Shown in pieces: positions 6,673-17,746 of a stretch of DNA of 32,632 nt. The stretch comes from Iodobacter sp. BJB302 (GTDB lineage Bacteria > Pseudomonadota > Gammaproteobacteria > Burkholderiales > Chitinibacteraceae): NCBI RefSeq assembly GCF_002735645.1, contig NZ_PDZG01000053.1, positions 1-32,632 on the forward strand. The letters run 5' to 3'. Under the pieces are notes generated by a model, which was given only the letters and a program-made list of their open reading frames with translations, ran no database searches and was not told the origin of the DNA. The translations under genes were made by a program, and so were the position numbers. Numbering within the stretch: the stretch's first letter is position 1; the number at the start of each line of letters is the position of its first letter.

Positions 6673-9105
6673 TCAAGCCAGCACCTTGATCGGAATAAAC
6701 TCCTGCCGTGCCTTGCCGTTGATCCGCTCTGCCCATGGGTCTCGCAGCCCCTCCAGTGAGTAGAGCAGGCGCTCGAAGAGGGCTTTTCTGTTGGCTTCGT
6801 CGTCTAAGATTTTTTGCTTGATGTAATCCAAGCCAACGCGGGCGATGTAGTGCACGGTGCGGTCTAGGTAGTAGGCTTCTTCGCGGTAAAGCTGTAAAAA
6901 TGCGCCGCTGTATTCTTTCACTTCACCGGCGGTTTTTACCTTGGTGAAGAATTGCGCTACTTCGGTTTTGATGCCGCCGTTGCCGCCCACATACAGCTCC
7001 CAGCCGCTGTCCACCGCGATAATGCCCACGTCTTTAATGCCGCTTTCGGCGCAGTTTCTTGGGCAGCCAGATACGGCGAGTTTTACCTTATGTGGGCTCC
7101 ACATATTGGCCAGCATGGTTTCCAGATCGATGCCCATTTGCGTGCTGTTTTGCGTGCCAAAACGGCAGAATTCGCTGCCCACGCAGGTTTTAACCGTGCG
7201 GATTGATTTGCCGTAGGCGTGGCCAGATTGCATGCCTAAATCTGCCCAGACATTCACCAAATCTTCTTTTTTGATCCCAAGTAAATCAATGCGCTGGCCG
7301 CCGGTGACTTTTACCAGTGGCACGGCGTATTTATCGGCCACGTCGGCAATGCGGCGCAGCTCGGCGGCATTAGTCACGCCGCCTTTCATTTGCGGAATCA
7401 CCGAGAAGGTGCCGTCTTTTTGGATATTGGCGTGCACCCGTTCGTTAACAAAACGGCTTTGCGGATCGTCCACGGCTTCTTTAGGCCAGGTCGATAACAT
7501 GTAGTAATTGACGGCGGGGCGGCAGGTAGCACAGCCGCTTGGGGTGCGCCACTCCATAAATTCGTACACTTCGGTATGGCTGATTAATTTATGCTGGCGA
7601 ATCGCTTGCCTTACCTGCGCATGGGTGTGATCGGTGCAGCCGCAAATGGCCTTGGTCTTAGGCGACTCCTGGAAGTTAGTGCCCAAGGTATTCATCAAAA
7701 TCTGCTCAACCAGGCCGGTACACGAGCCACAGGAGCTGGCCGCCTTGGTGTGCTTTTTGACATCATCAACGGTAAACAGGCCTTTTTCTTTGATAGCGTT
7801 GACGATGGTGCCTTTACATACGCCATTACAGCCGCACACTTCGCCTTTATCTTGCATCGCGCCCGCGCGGCTTTGCCCCTGCACGCCCGAATCCCCGACG
7901 CTGGATTCGCCAAACATCAGGGTATCGCGCAGATCGCTAATGCTGCGGCCCTCGCGCAGCAGCTTGAAATACCACGCGCCGTCGGTGGTATCGCCATAGA
8001 GGCAGGCACCGACCAGCTTGTCGTCTTTAATCACCAGCTTTTTATAAATGCCACCGGCAGGATCAGACAGCACGATCTCGTCGCACTCATCGCCGCCCAT
8101 AAAATCCCCGGCCGAAAATAAATCAATGCCGGTGACTTTTAGCTTGGTCGAAAGCACCGAGCCCTTGTATTGCCCGTAGCCCATCAGCGCCAGATGATTC
8201 GCGGCCACCTTGGCCATTTCAAATAGGGGGGCAACCAGACCATAGGCCACACCTCGGTGGTTGACGCATTCACCCACGGCGTAAATGCGCGGATCATAAC
8301 TTTGCAGGGCATCGCTCACCACAATGCCGTTCTTGCAAAACAGCCCCGCCGCTTCGGCCAGCTTGGTATTCGGGCGGATGCCTACGGCCATCACCACCAG
8401 ATCCGTCGCCAGCTCGCTGCCATCTTTAAAGCGCACACCGCAAACTTCCCCCGCCTCATTACCCAAAATGGCGGCGGTGGATTGGCCCATTAAGAATTTC
8501 AGGCCTCGTGCGATTAAGGAATCCTGCAATAACTTGCCAGCGGTAATATCCAGCTGTTTATCCAGTAACCAATCGCCCAAATGCACCACAGAGACTTCCA
8601 TACCGCGCAGCATCAGGCCATTGGCGGCCTCCAGCCCCAGCAAACCACCGCCAATCACCACGGCGTGTTTTTTGATTTTGGCAGCGGCAATCATCGCCTC
8701 GGTGTCATAAATATCGCGGTAGCTAATTACGCCATTTAAATCTTTACCAGGAACAGGCAGGATAAAAGGCGTGGAGCCGGTAGCCAGCAACAGCCTGTCG
8801 TAGCCCTCCTCCACGCCATCATCGCTAATCACTACCCGCCGCACCCTATCAATTTTGGCAATGGTTTTGCCCAGATGCAGGGTGATATGGTTGTCGCTAT
8901 ACCAGCTCAAAGGGTTCAGCACGATCTGATCAAAAGTCTGCTCACCCGCCAGCACAGGGCTGAGCAAAATGCGGTTGTAATTAGGATGCGGCTCTGCGCC
9001 AAACACGGTGATGTCGTAGCGATCAGGCGCAAGAGTCAGCAGCTCCTCCACCGTACGAATACCGGCCATGCCGTTTCCGACAACGACAAGCTTGGGTTTA
9101 GTCAT
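6673..9105 (-). CDS. nirB: Nitrite reductase [NAD(P)H], large siroheme subunit
   Basis: Reduces nitrite to ammonium in the cytoplasm using NAD(P)H. Domains of the 810-residue protein, in order: an FAD/NAD-binding reductase (VVVGNGMAGIRTVEELL near 7-23; a second Rossmann motif VIGGGLLGLEAA near 150-161); two BFD-like [2Fe-2S] domains (Cys424, 426, 459, 462 and Cys488, 490, 525, 528); then the ferredoxin-like and siroheme/[4Fe-4S] domain with Cys641, Cys647, Cys681 and Cys685 (TCVGSEFC and SGCPRNC). All cofactor residues expected for a working enzyme are present. The ATG at 9105 has AAGGA upstream at good spacing. It is the second gene of the operon. Its siroheme probably depends on cobA at the operon end. 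Confidence 0.96.
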   Translation of the reverse strand: MTKPKLVVVGNGMAGIRTVEELLTLAPDRYDITVFGAEPHPNYNRILLSPVLAGEQTFDQIVLNPLSWYSDNHITLHLGKTIAKIDRVRRVVISDDGVEEGYDRLLLATGSTPFILPVPGKDLNGVISYRDIYDTEAMIAAAKIKKHAVVIGGGLLGLEAANGLMLRGMEVSVVHLGDWLLDKQLDITAGKLLQDSLIARGLKFLMGQSTAAILGNEAGEVCGVRFKDGSELATDLVVMAVGIRPNTKLAEAAGLFCKNGIVVSDALQSYDPRIYAVGECVNHRGVAYGLVAPLFEMAKVAANHLALMGYGQYKGSVLSTKLKVTGIDLFSAGDFMGGDECDEIVLSDPAGGIYKKLVIKDDKLVGACLYGDTTDGAWYFKLLREGRSISDLRDTLMFGESSVGDSGVQGQSRAGAMQDKGEVCGCNGVCKGTIVNAIKEKGLFTVDDVKKHTKAASSCGSCTGLVEQILMNTLGTNFQESPKTKAICGCTDHTHAQVRQAIRQHKLISHTEVYEFMEWRTPSGCATCRPAVNYYMLSTWPKEAVDDPQSRFVNERVHANIQKDGTFSVIPQMKGGVTNAAELRRIADVADKYAVPLVKVTGGQRIDLLGIKKEDLVNVWADLGMQSGHAYGKSIRTVKTCVGSEFCRFGTQNSTQMGIDLETMLANMWSPHKVKLAVSGCPRNCAESGIKDVGIIAVDSGWELYVGGNGGIKTEVAQFFTKVKTAGEVKEYSGAFLQLYREEAYYLDRTVHYIARVGLDYIKQKILDDEANRKALFERLLYSLEGLRDPWAERINGKARQEFIPIKVLA

Positions 9106-9154
9106 GGCTGGATTCCTTTATGATGAATTGATCTGTAAACCTAAAATTTTTTGT

Positions 9155-9331
9155 AAACCCAAATCTTGAACCACGGAGGACACAGAGAACACGGAGTTTC
9201 ACGGAGAAAACCTCTCCTTCATTTTTCCCCATAAACCGTCATTTCTAATGTATTCAAAATTCACTATTTAATAAGGTTTTCTCCGTGGCCCTCCGTGTTC
9301 TCCTTAACTCCGTGTTTTAAGATTTGGGTTT
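9155..9331. repeat. MITE-like inverted repeat C (CACGGAG family)
   Basis: Arms 9155-9212 and 9275-9331 are imperfect reverse complements and match the arms of elements A and B. The centre of about 60 bp is AT-rich and unrelated. It lies between the porter gene and nirB, and ends a few bases past the porter stop codon. Confidence 0.9.
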
Positions 9332-9336
9332 CATCC

Positions 9337-10545
9337 CTAAATCCTTGCTTGTGCCAGATCGCCACCCAAGGCGCTGCGCCAGCGTACTTTTACGCCGGAG
9401 AGGCCGTACCATGCGATGAGGGAGAGAAAGGAGAATAGCCAGAGGCCTAGGCTGTAGTTGCCGGTGGTTTGTTTCACCATGCCAAGGCCCGCTGCCAGCG
9501 CAAAGCCGCCTACACCACCGGCCATGCCGATCAAGCCGGTCATCACGCCTAGCTCCTTGCCAAAGCGCTGTGGCACCAGTTGAAACAACGCGCCGTTGCC
9601 CGCCCCAAGGCAGAGCATTGCACCAACAAACAGGCAAACAGCCACACTCGATCCGCCTAAGCCAAGGCCGGTGAGGCCGATCAATACTGCGGAGCAAACA
9701 TAGACAATCAGCAGGGTACGCGTGCCGCCAATCCGGTCGGCAATCACACCGCCAAGTGGGCGCATTGCCGAGCCTGCCAATACACAGGCCGCGGTGTACC
9801 AACCGGCCATTTTTGGAGCAAAGCCAAATTGATCATGAAAGTAACCGGGTAAGGCGCTGGCAAAGCCAGAAAAACCACCAAAGGTGATGGCGTAAAAGCC
9901 CATAAATAACCAGGCATCTTTATTGTTTAATACCCTGGCGTAATCAGAGAAGCTTTTAGGATTAACCGATCCAGGTGCGTCTTTGGCAAACACGGTGTAG
10001 AGCACCAGGGCAAACAAGAGTGGAATCACCGCCAGGCCAAACACGTTTTGCCAGCCAAACATAATCGCCAATACCGGCGCAAACAGCGCGGCAAACACGG
10101 TGCCAGAATTGCCCGCCCCGGCGATCCCCATCGCCGTGCCCTGATGTTGTGGCGGATACCAGCGAGAAGCCAGCGGTAAAGCCACTGCAAATGCAGCACC
10201 AGCAAAACCAAGAAACACGCCTAATAACAAAGCCTCTGCCATGCTATGCACACCCAGCTGCCATGCACTTAACAGCGCAACAATCACAATCAGCTGCGCA
10301 AAAAACCCCGTGCGCTTAGCTCCGATGCGATCCACAAACACACCTAAAACCAAACGCAACAAAGCACCTGCCAAAATCGGCGTCGCCACCATCAGGCCGC
10401 GCTCGCTGGTTGATAAGCTAAGCGCCGTGGCAATCTGTATCTGCAAGGGGCCAAGAAGATACCAGACCATAAAACTTAGATCAAAATAGAGAAAAGCAGT
10501 AAGAAGAGTGGGGGTATGGCCTGAACGCCAAAAGCTACGATCCAT
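9337..10545 (-). CDS. nasA: Nitrate/nitrite transporter, MFS NNP family
   Basis: Inner-membrane protein of the major facilitator family that imports nitrate for assimilation. The 402 residues contain about twelve hydrophobic segments. NNP-family signatures are visible: the GAGNSGTVFAALFAP block (first nitrate signature region) and the GAGNGALFQLVPQRFG...GMAGGVGGF block (second). The start was set to ATG 10545 because GGAGG stands at ideal distance. Upstream in-frame codons would read through the leader terminator (10570-10605) and cannot be coding. It is the first gene of the nitrate operon, so its leader controls all five genes. The names narK and nrtP are also used for this family; the assimilatory context favours nasA. 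Confidence 0.94.
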   Translation of the reverse strand: MDRSFWRSGHTPTLLTAFLYFDLSFMVWYLLGPLQIQIATALSLSTSERGLMVATPILAGALLRLVLGVFVDRIGAKRTGFFAQLIVIVALLSAWQLGVHSMAEALLLGVFLGFAGAAFAVALPLASRWYPPQHQGTAMGIAGAGNSGTVFAALFAPVLAIMFGWQNVFGLAVIPLLFALVLYTVFAKDAPGSVNPKSFSDYARVLNNKDAWLFMGFYAITFGGFSGFASALPGYFHDQFGFAPKMAGWYTAACVLAGSAMRPLGGVIADRIGGTRTLLIVYVCSAVLIGLTGLGLGGSSVAVCLFVGAMLCLGAGNGALFQLVPQRFGKELGVMTGLIGMAGGVGGFALAAGLGMVKQTTGNYSLGLWLFSFLSLIAWYGLSGVKVRWRSALGGDLAQARI

Positions 10546-10569
10546 GATGTCTGCCTCCGGAAAGACTGC

Positions 10570-10605
10570 AAAAAAAAGCGTCCCGCCACAATCGTGGAGG
10601 GACGC
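10570..10605 (-). terminator. Intrinsic terminator in the nitrate operon leader
   Basis: On the minus strand, GCGTCCC and CCAC pair with GTGG and GGGACGC around a GATT loop, with one T/C mismatch. This gives an 11-bp stem followed by eight T. It ends 24 bases before the nasA start codon, so it is an attenuator rather than an end-of-gene terminator. Confidence 0.92.
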
Positions 10606-10711
10606 CGTTGTCCTCGGGGGAGATGGGCCGCCATTGACCTTCCCCACACCCAGCGCATCATTACACTGAGTTTTAAATCTTTACAGGCACGCTGATCTAA
10701 GCGGCCCTGGC
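10570..10711 (-). promoter_or_regulatory. ANTAR-responsive antitermination leader of the nas operon
   Basis: Two tandem hairpins precede the terminator. The first has stem GGTC/GGCC (10639-10636 with 10629-10626), loop AATGGC, and an outer GGGGA/TCCCC stem. The second has stem GGAC/GTCC (10613-10610 with 10603-10600) and loop AACGGC. Both loops fit the ANTAR target rule of six bases with A at position 1 and G at position 4. The 3' arm of hairpin 2 is also the 5' arm of the terminator, so the two folds exclude each other. An ANTAR protein bound to the paired hairpins would allow read-through. The NasT-like gene next door is the obvious candidate. Confidence 0.88.
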
Positions 10712-10720
10712 TACCTACGT

Positions 10721-10736
10721 AGCAAACGCTGTGCCA
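10721..10736 (-). promoter_or_regulatory. Sigma-54 promoter of the nas operon
   Basis: The minus strand reads TGGCACAGCGTTTGCT. This matches the -24/-12 consensus (TGGCAC-N5-TTGCT) with the required ten bases between GG and GC. Transcription should start near 10711, at the head of the hairpin leader. This implies nitrogen control through an NtrC-type activator. Confidence 0.85.
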
Positions 10737-10795
10737 GTATTAGCGCCTCAATAAAAAACAAAGTAAATCAAATAGATAACATCATCAATCCATCA

Positions 10796-10829
10796 TGGTG
10801 CACCAAAAATAAAAGGATGCACCGCACCA
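10796..10829. promoter_or_regulatory. Possible NtrC-like activator sites upstream of the sigma-54 promoter
   Basis: A cluster of GCACC half-sites lies 60-95 bp upstream of the -24 element: the palindrome TGGTGCACCA at 10796-10805, and GCACC at 10819 and at 10824. NtrC sites usually pair GCACC with GGTGC at fixed spacing, which is only partly met. Position and half-site sequence are suggestive, no more. Confidence 0.35.
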
Positions 10830-10978
10830 TAATGACGCAGCGCAACATAAACTTGCACAGGATTTGCACAGAGGAATAATGAATACGCATTTTTTGTAGA
10901 GCGGGTGAAACCCCATGAGCACTAACCAGTTTGCTTTTTCATGAGCAAACAGCGAAAAGCATAATAACCACGCTCTTT

Positions 10979-11217
10979 GCATAGGGCTTTTAAAGTCCCC
11001 TTGAAACACGCCGGAGCGAGGAACAAGCGGGGCGGGGTTTCGGCCAGGGAGCGAGGCAGCGAGCGAATCCCGCCTGCCGCCGACTCGATTGTCCGCAGAG
11101 CAGGGGCCTTCGTGTTTCGTGGGGCGGCCTTCTTTGCTTACTTTCTTGGCCGTTCAAGAAAGTGAGTCCCCGCGGGGATCCCGCACCTAAATCAACGTGC
11201 TGAAAGCACTAAAAAAA
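10979..11217 (+). repeat. Dispersed ~230-bp element, copy 3
   Basis: This is the most diverged copy. Its main hairpin reads CTTACTTTCTTG/CAAGAAAGTGAG and its terminal hairpin reads GTGCT-GAA-AGCAC. Both differ from copies 1, 2 and 4 by changes that keep pairing. Similarity to copy 2 begins earlier, near 10891, through a GTTTGCT/AGCAAAC hairpin. It lies between the NasT-like gene and the nas promoter. Confidence 0.88.
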
Positions 11218-11314
11218 GGGCTACTTTGCTTTGCTTAGCGCCAAGGGGTGAAGTCCATCCTACGGTGATTCAGTGCTTGCAAGCGTGTAGCCGCATCATA
11301 AGCACATCCCCACC

Positions 11315-11875
11315 TCACCCTAACAAATCCGCCATCGCTAAGACTTGCCTTGCCACATCTCCCAGCTTCATTCCCTGTTTCATGGCTTGGCGGCGCAGGG
11401 TGTCATAAGCTTCTCCTTCGCTTAAGCGGCGCTTATCCATTAACAGGCCTTTGGCCTGATCGATCACTTTTCGATCGGCTAACTGCTGCTCCAACAAACC
11501 AATGCGCTGCTGCAAGGCTTGGCTTTGCTCAAATTGCACTTGGGCCATCATCACCGCCACAGGCAATTTTTCTGCAGCAAAACCATCGCTCCAATGGCTT
11601 ACCCCTACTTGCAGGCAAGCACGAATCTGCGCCTGATTCAGCCCTTCTGCAAACATCAAAACCGGCACGGCACGCTTAATGGCATGCAGTTGATCGAGCA
11701 GTATTTTGGAAGGGATGGCAGTATTAATCAGGAGAAGATCGGGCGGGTCTTGTTGAAGCGCAGGCCATAAAGCGCTGGCCGTATGGAGCGGGGGCAATAG
11801 CTCGTACGCACTGCCCAGCATGGATGGTGATATTTCGGAGCGGGCTTGATCGTTGACTAGGAGTATGCGCAGCAT
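11315..11875 (-). CDS. nasT: ANTAR-domain antiterminator, NasT-like
   Basis: Cytoplasmic RNA-binding regulator expected to bind the paired hexaloop hairpins in the nas leader and block termination. The 186 residues comprise a receiver-like domain (about 1-115), a coiled-coil linker (QSQALQQRIGLLEQQLADRK) and a C-terminal ANTAR domain (VIDQAKGLLMDKRRLSEGEA...DVARQVLAMADLL). The receiver looks inactive: the acidic pair is Asn8-Asp9, and the usual phospho-accepting Asp is Asn51 (LLINT). The start ATG 11875 gives MLRILLVND, the normal start of a receiver; its ribosome binding site is poor, so ATG 11905 remains possible. NasT is normally held by the nitrate sensor NasS, and no nasS gene is seen in this window. 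The gene is separated from the leader by a dispersed repeat and is read in the same direction as the operon. Confidence 0.85.
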   Translation of the reverse strand: MLRILLVNDQARSEISPSMLGSAYELLPPLHTASALWPALQQDPPDLLLINTAIPSKILLDQLHAIKRAVPVLMFAEGLNQAQIRACLQVGVSHWSDGFAAEKLPVAVMMAQVQFEQSQALQQRIGLLEQQLADRKVIDQAKGLLMDKRRLSEGEAYDTLRRQAMKQGMKLGDVARQVLAMADLLG

Positions 11876-12034
11876 GACAAGGCCAACAAGAAGAAGACAC
11901 CTCATTAGCAGCAAGAAGTGTGCCTTCGTGCTCAGCCTGATAATCAGGCAATCCATCCCACAGGCAGTGGGTCAGCGCGCGCTAAAATGGTGCGCTGCAA
12001 AAAAAAAGAGTATTACAGATACAAAGCCATGCTT

Positions 12035-12072
12035 AATGGCATCGAGGCTAAATGCCAGCCATCGATGCCATT
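12035..12072. terminator. Perfect hairpin between the transducer and nasT genes
   Basis: AATGGCATCGA and TCGATGCCATT form an 11-bp perfect stem, with an inner GGCT/AGCC pairing. It lies just past the stop codon of the upstream minus-strand gene. There is no directly adjacent T-run, so it is either a weak or factor-assisted terminator or an mRNA-end stabiliser. Confidence 0.5.
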
Positions 12073-12087
12073 CACACACGAGCAGCC

Positions 12088-13407
12088 TTACTTACTCTGC
12101 CTGACCAAGCTTTCTACATCCAGCGTAGCAGCGCTGGTTCTTTCTGCCAGTTTTCTGACTTCATCGGCTACCACCGCAAAGCCACGGCCTGCTTCTCCGG
12201 CGCGTGCGGCTTCGATGGCGGCATTCAGCGCCAGCAGATTGGTTTGATCAGCAATTGATTTAATCGTACCGACAATGGTGGCAATTTCGGCCAAGCTTTT
12301 TTCCAGGCTTTGCCTTTGCGAGCTTTCGCCGCTCAGTGCTTCGGATTGCTTTTCGGCATCAATGGCGGCCAAAGCGCCTACCACGCGCAGCGGTGCGCCA
12401 TTGCTGTCGCGGCGGGTTTTGCCTCTTGCGCGAAACCAGTGGTATTCGTTGTTTTTACACTTCAGACGGTATTCGATGTCGTAAGGCGTTTTGCCGGTTT
12501 TATCGTTTAAATGCGCGGCAAATGCATCAAGCACACCTTGCTTTTCGTCTGGGTGTAAGCGGCTGGCCCAGCTTTCCAATACATCCGGAAACTCGTTCAC
12601 CGAATGAAACCCCAATAAAGACCTGAATTGCTCAGACCACCAGAAGGCATTTTGCGGGTTAACCGGGTTATCCACATCGACTTCCATATCCCACAGGCCT
12701 TCAGACAGCATTGCGCTGCTTAGCTCGAATCGGGTCAGGGTTTTATCCAGCTCGGCCTCGTGCTTTTTACGCAGGGAGATTCCCTCTAAAGAGCCAGCCA
12801 CTCTGAGCGGCACGCCTTCGCTATTACGCTGAGTAGCCCCCCTAGCCCTGAACCAGCGATATTGCTTATCTTTGCATTGCAGGCGGTATTCAATATCGTA
12901 AGGAGTGCGTCCGCTTCTGTCATTTAAGTGATCGGCAAAGGCAGTCAGCGTAGTGTCTTTATCGTCAGGGTGCAAAAGGTTAGCCCAGCTCCCCAGCACA
13001 TTAGGAAAATCACGCTCATCGCTAAACCCAAGCAAATGCCTGAAGGTAGGCGACCACCAGAATACATTAGCGGGATTAACCGGATCACCCGCCACCACGC
13101 TCATATCCCAAAGGCCTTCGCTTGATGCCCGGTTCACCAGATCAAAACGTGTTTCTAAGGCAATGTACTGCGCTTTTTCCCTGGCTAATTCTTCCTGCAA
13201 AGCACTGACTTCTTCATTCAAAGCCCGTTTTTCGTGCAGGGCCGCAGAAAGCTCTTCGCTGGTTTTATGCCAGATGCGATGTAATTTATCGCCAATTGCA
13301 CGCAGCTTCTCGTCGCCATCCATGGTCCAGCGTGGCATATCTCCACGCAAAGCCGCTTCGGCCGCGCTGTCTAATTGGCTAATCAGCCGACTTTGCTTAA
13401 AAAACAT
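12088..13407 (-). CDS. Soluble double-PAS methyl-accepting chemotaxis-type transducer
   Basis: Probably a cytoplasmic sensor that feeds a CheA/CheW array. The 439 residues have no membrane segment. A helical N-terminus (to about 90) is followed by two PAS domains of the PAS_3 type (about 92-205 and 215-330). The two share EGLWDM, NPxNxFWWS, Rx[17 protein letters not shown] and WFRARG, so one is a duplicate of the other. The C-terminus is a short receptor signalling tip ([21 protein letters not shown], then [18 protein letters not shown]) that ends soon after the hairpin. Most of the methylation helices and any CheR-docking tail are missing. ATG 13407 has GAGGTG upstream; a longer frame from TTG is less likely. 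The ligand is unknown. PAS_3 domains can bind haem, flavin or small molecules, but no binding residue could be assigned. Confidence 0.85.
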   Translation of the reverse strand: MFFKQSRLISQLDSAAEAALRGDMPRWTMDGDEKLRAIGDKLHRIWHKTSEELSAALHEKRALNEEVSALQEELAREKAQYIALETRFDLVNRASSEGLWDMSVVAGDPVNPANVFWWSPTFRHLLGFSDERDFPNVLGSWANLLHPDDKDTTLTAFADHLNDRSGRTPYDIEYRLQCKDKQYRWFRARGATQRNSEGVPLRVAGSLEGISLRKKHEAELDKTLTRFELSSAMLSEGLWDMEVDVDNPVNPQNAFWWSEQFRSLLGFHSVNEFPDVLESWASRLHPDEKQGVLDAFAAHLNDKTGKTPYDIEYRLKCKNNEYHWFRARGKTRRDSNGAPLRVVGALAAIDAEKQSEALSGESSQRQSLEKSLAEIATIVGTIKSIADQTNLLALNAAIEAARAGEAGRGFAVVADEVRKLAERTSAATLDVESLVRQSK

Positions 13408-13579
13408 AGTGCACCTCAATCGATACCCCGACCCAGACGGGATTTATATCAATCTAGTGCATTGCGGCTGTAGCTCTAAGAAAAAAACAAATATTTTTTA
13501 CAAAATTAGTAATCAATTAATTGCTGCAGTGTATTTTACATATCAAATACACAAAAAAATTGTAAGTTATTAATGTAAG

Positions 13580-14431
13580 TTATCGACTAATCTCTGCCAG
13601 CGGGGTGGTAAATTGTGCATGCACTTTACTCACCACGGCCCTGGCACCTGCTTCTGAAGTGAGGCCCGCCAGCACCACCCGATAGCGTCGGGCCTGGCTG
13701 CGAATTTTTACCGGATACCCCGCCTGCTGCAAGCTGTCATAAAGCACCAATGCCTCGTCAGCACTGGCGTAATTGGCCCAGGTAATACGCCATGGTCCTT
13801 TTTTTATAAGCGCACCTGCATGGCCTTCTATTTCGGTTTCTGCCGCCCATTTTTTAAGTTTTTCAGGCTCTACTTTCCCAACAGGCAGAGGCTCCTGATC
13901 ATGCGGGGCAATATAAAAACTTAAAGGCTCGTTCAGCTCCACCTGCGGCCTGCCCTCTGCTGCCACAGATATTTTGCCTTCCAGCAGGCACACCACGTCT
14001 TTATCACTATCGGCCTTGCCCCATAAATCGGTACCGCGTATCCCCGCTGTTACAGCGGCCACAGTGACTTTCACCTCACGCTGGCTGTTTTTATTCAGTG
14101 CATTGGTCGTAAAGCGAAAAGCGCCGGTCACCATTTTTAGCGCAGCCTTAAAAACACTCCCATCCTTGCCATTGGCTTCATTAAGCTGATCAAGGGATAA
14201 ATGTGCATTCTCGCCCAGCTTCACCCGGCTACCTTCGGGCAGCTGCAAGTAAACCCTTGCCCCTGGCCCGGTTGTGATCCGGTCTCCTGGTAAAAGCTGC
14301 AGCTGGGGTGAGAGTGGTTTTTTAACCCCGCTGCGCTCCACCCATGCAGGCAGCTGTACGGATTCCACAATGGCAGGCCCGGCATGGGCTAAAGAGGCGA
14401 GTAATAAACCCATTAAAAGCACTAAACGCAT
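13580..14431 (-). CDS. Exported FecR-domain and SPOR-domain protein
   Basis: The 283-residue protein starts with a signal peptide (MRLVLLMGLLLASLAHA, likely cleaved before GPA). It continues with a FecR-type beta domain (about 40-160: LLPGDRITTGPGARVYLQLPEG, then VTAGIRGTDLWG) and ends in a SPOR-like domain (about 205-280: GPWRITWANYASADEA...YPVKIRS...YRVVLAGL) that may bind denuded septal peptidoglycan. There is no sigma factor or TonB receptor nearby, so it is not a classical FecR anti-sigma signal protein; a periplasmic structural or cell-wall role is more likely. ATG 14431 has AGAAGGAAG upstream. It is divergent from leuS, with about 80 bases between the starts. Confidence 0.82.
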   Translation of the reverse strand: MRLVLLMGLLLASLAHAGPAIVESVQLPAWVERSGVKKPLSPQLQLLPGDRITTGPGARVYLQLPEGSRVKLGENAHLSLDQLNEANGKDGSVFKAALKMVTGAFRFTTNALNKNSQREVKVTVAAVTAGIRGTDLWGKADSDKDVVCLLEGKISVAAEGRPQVELNEPLSFYIAPHDQEPLPVGKVEPEKLKKWAAETEIEGHAGALIKKGPWRITWANYASADEALVLYDSLQQAGYPVKIRSQARRYRVVLAGLTSEAGARAVVSKVHAQFTTPLAEISR

Positions 14432-14476
14432 ATCAGCTTCCTTCTGAAACCCGAAATCCAAACATTCGGGATATAA

Positions 14477-17122
<2,646 letters not shown>

Positions 17123-17224
17123 AAGACCACAGCGGCATGGCCGTTGCAACCTGCGGGCAATACGCGGGTTTCAGCGGCCATGACCGGCTATTTATCCAAC
17201 CCGCAGCTAACCATGGGCAAACCT

Positions 17225-17713
17225 ATGCTTAAAGCCTTTATCTCTATGCTTCTGTTTGGCCTGCTGACAGGCTGCGGCTTTCATTTGCGCGGCACCGGGC
17301 CGGGTACGTTTCCGTACACCACAGCCCATGTGATCGGCGATAGCGCAGTTGCCCAGCAGCTTAAGCAAAGCTTATCCACACTGCCAAGCGTTACGCTCAA
17401 TGTGCTTAAGCCCGCTGTTGTAATTAATATTATGAGTGATAGCACCGAGCAAAAAGTGCTTACAGTTAATAATGCAGGCCGGGTTAGCGAATACCGTTTG
17501 TTTTATCGCGTTACTTACAGCGTACAGGCCGGTGAGCAGCAACTGATTGAAAATGGCAAATTGCAGCTCAACCGCGATTACAGCTACGACGAAAATAATA
17601 GCCTAGGTAAAGACGCTGAAGCAGGGCTTCTGATAGCCGATATGCAGCAAGACGCAGCCCAGCAAATTTTGCGCCGCATCAGCGCACTGGCCAAATTGAA
17701 AGATGCGCCGTAA
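17225..17713 (+). CDS. lptE: LPS-assembly lipoprotein LptE
   Basis: Outer-membrane lipoprotein that plugs the LptD barrel and is needed for lipopolysaccharide insertion. The N-terminus is a lipoprotein signal with lipobox LLTGC (Cys17), followed at once by the family hallmark GFHLRG. The rest is a small mixed alpha/beta domain with the VLTVNNAGRVSEYRL block typical of LptE, ending in a charged tail. ATG 17225 gives a signal of normal length. ATG 17213 or 17180 would lengthen it; the latter is less likely. Its place between leuS and holA matches the conserved gene order and strongly supports the call. Confidence 0.92.
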   Translation: MLKAFISMLLFGLLTGCGFHLRGTGPGTFPYTTAHVIGDSAVAQQLKQSLSTLPSVTLNVLKPAVVINIMSDSTEQKVLTVNNAGRVSEYRLFYRVTYSVQAGEQQLIENGKLQLNRDYSYDENNSLGKDAEAGLLIADMQQDAAQQILRRISALAKLKDAP

Positions 17714-17746
17714 ATCATCCACATCCCATCAGCGTAAGGATTAACC

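Noticed and set aside
10546-10647. A longer N-terminus for the nitrate porter
   Set aside because: It would translate the leader hairpins and terminator. The ATG with GGAGG at 10545 is clearly better.
11975-12010. GC-rich hairpin next to an A-run as a terminator
   Set aside because: The T-run lies before the hairpin on the minus strand and after it only as A on the plus strand, so it would not terminate in either direction.
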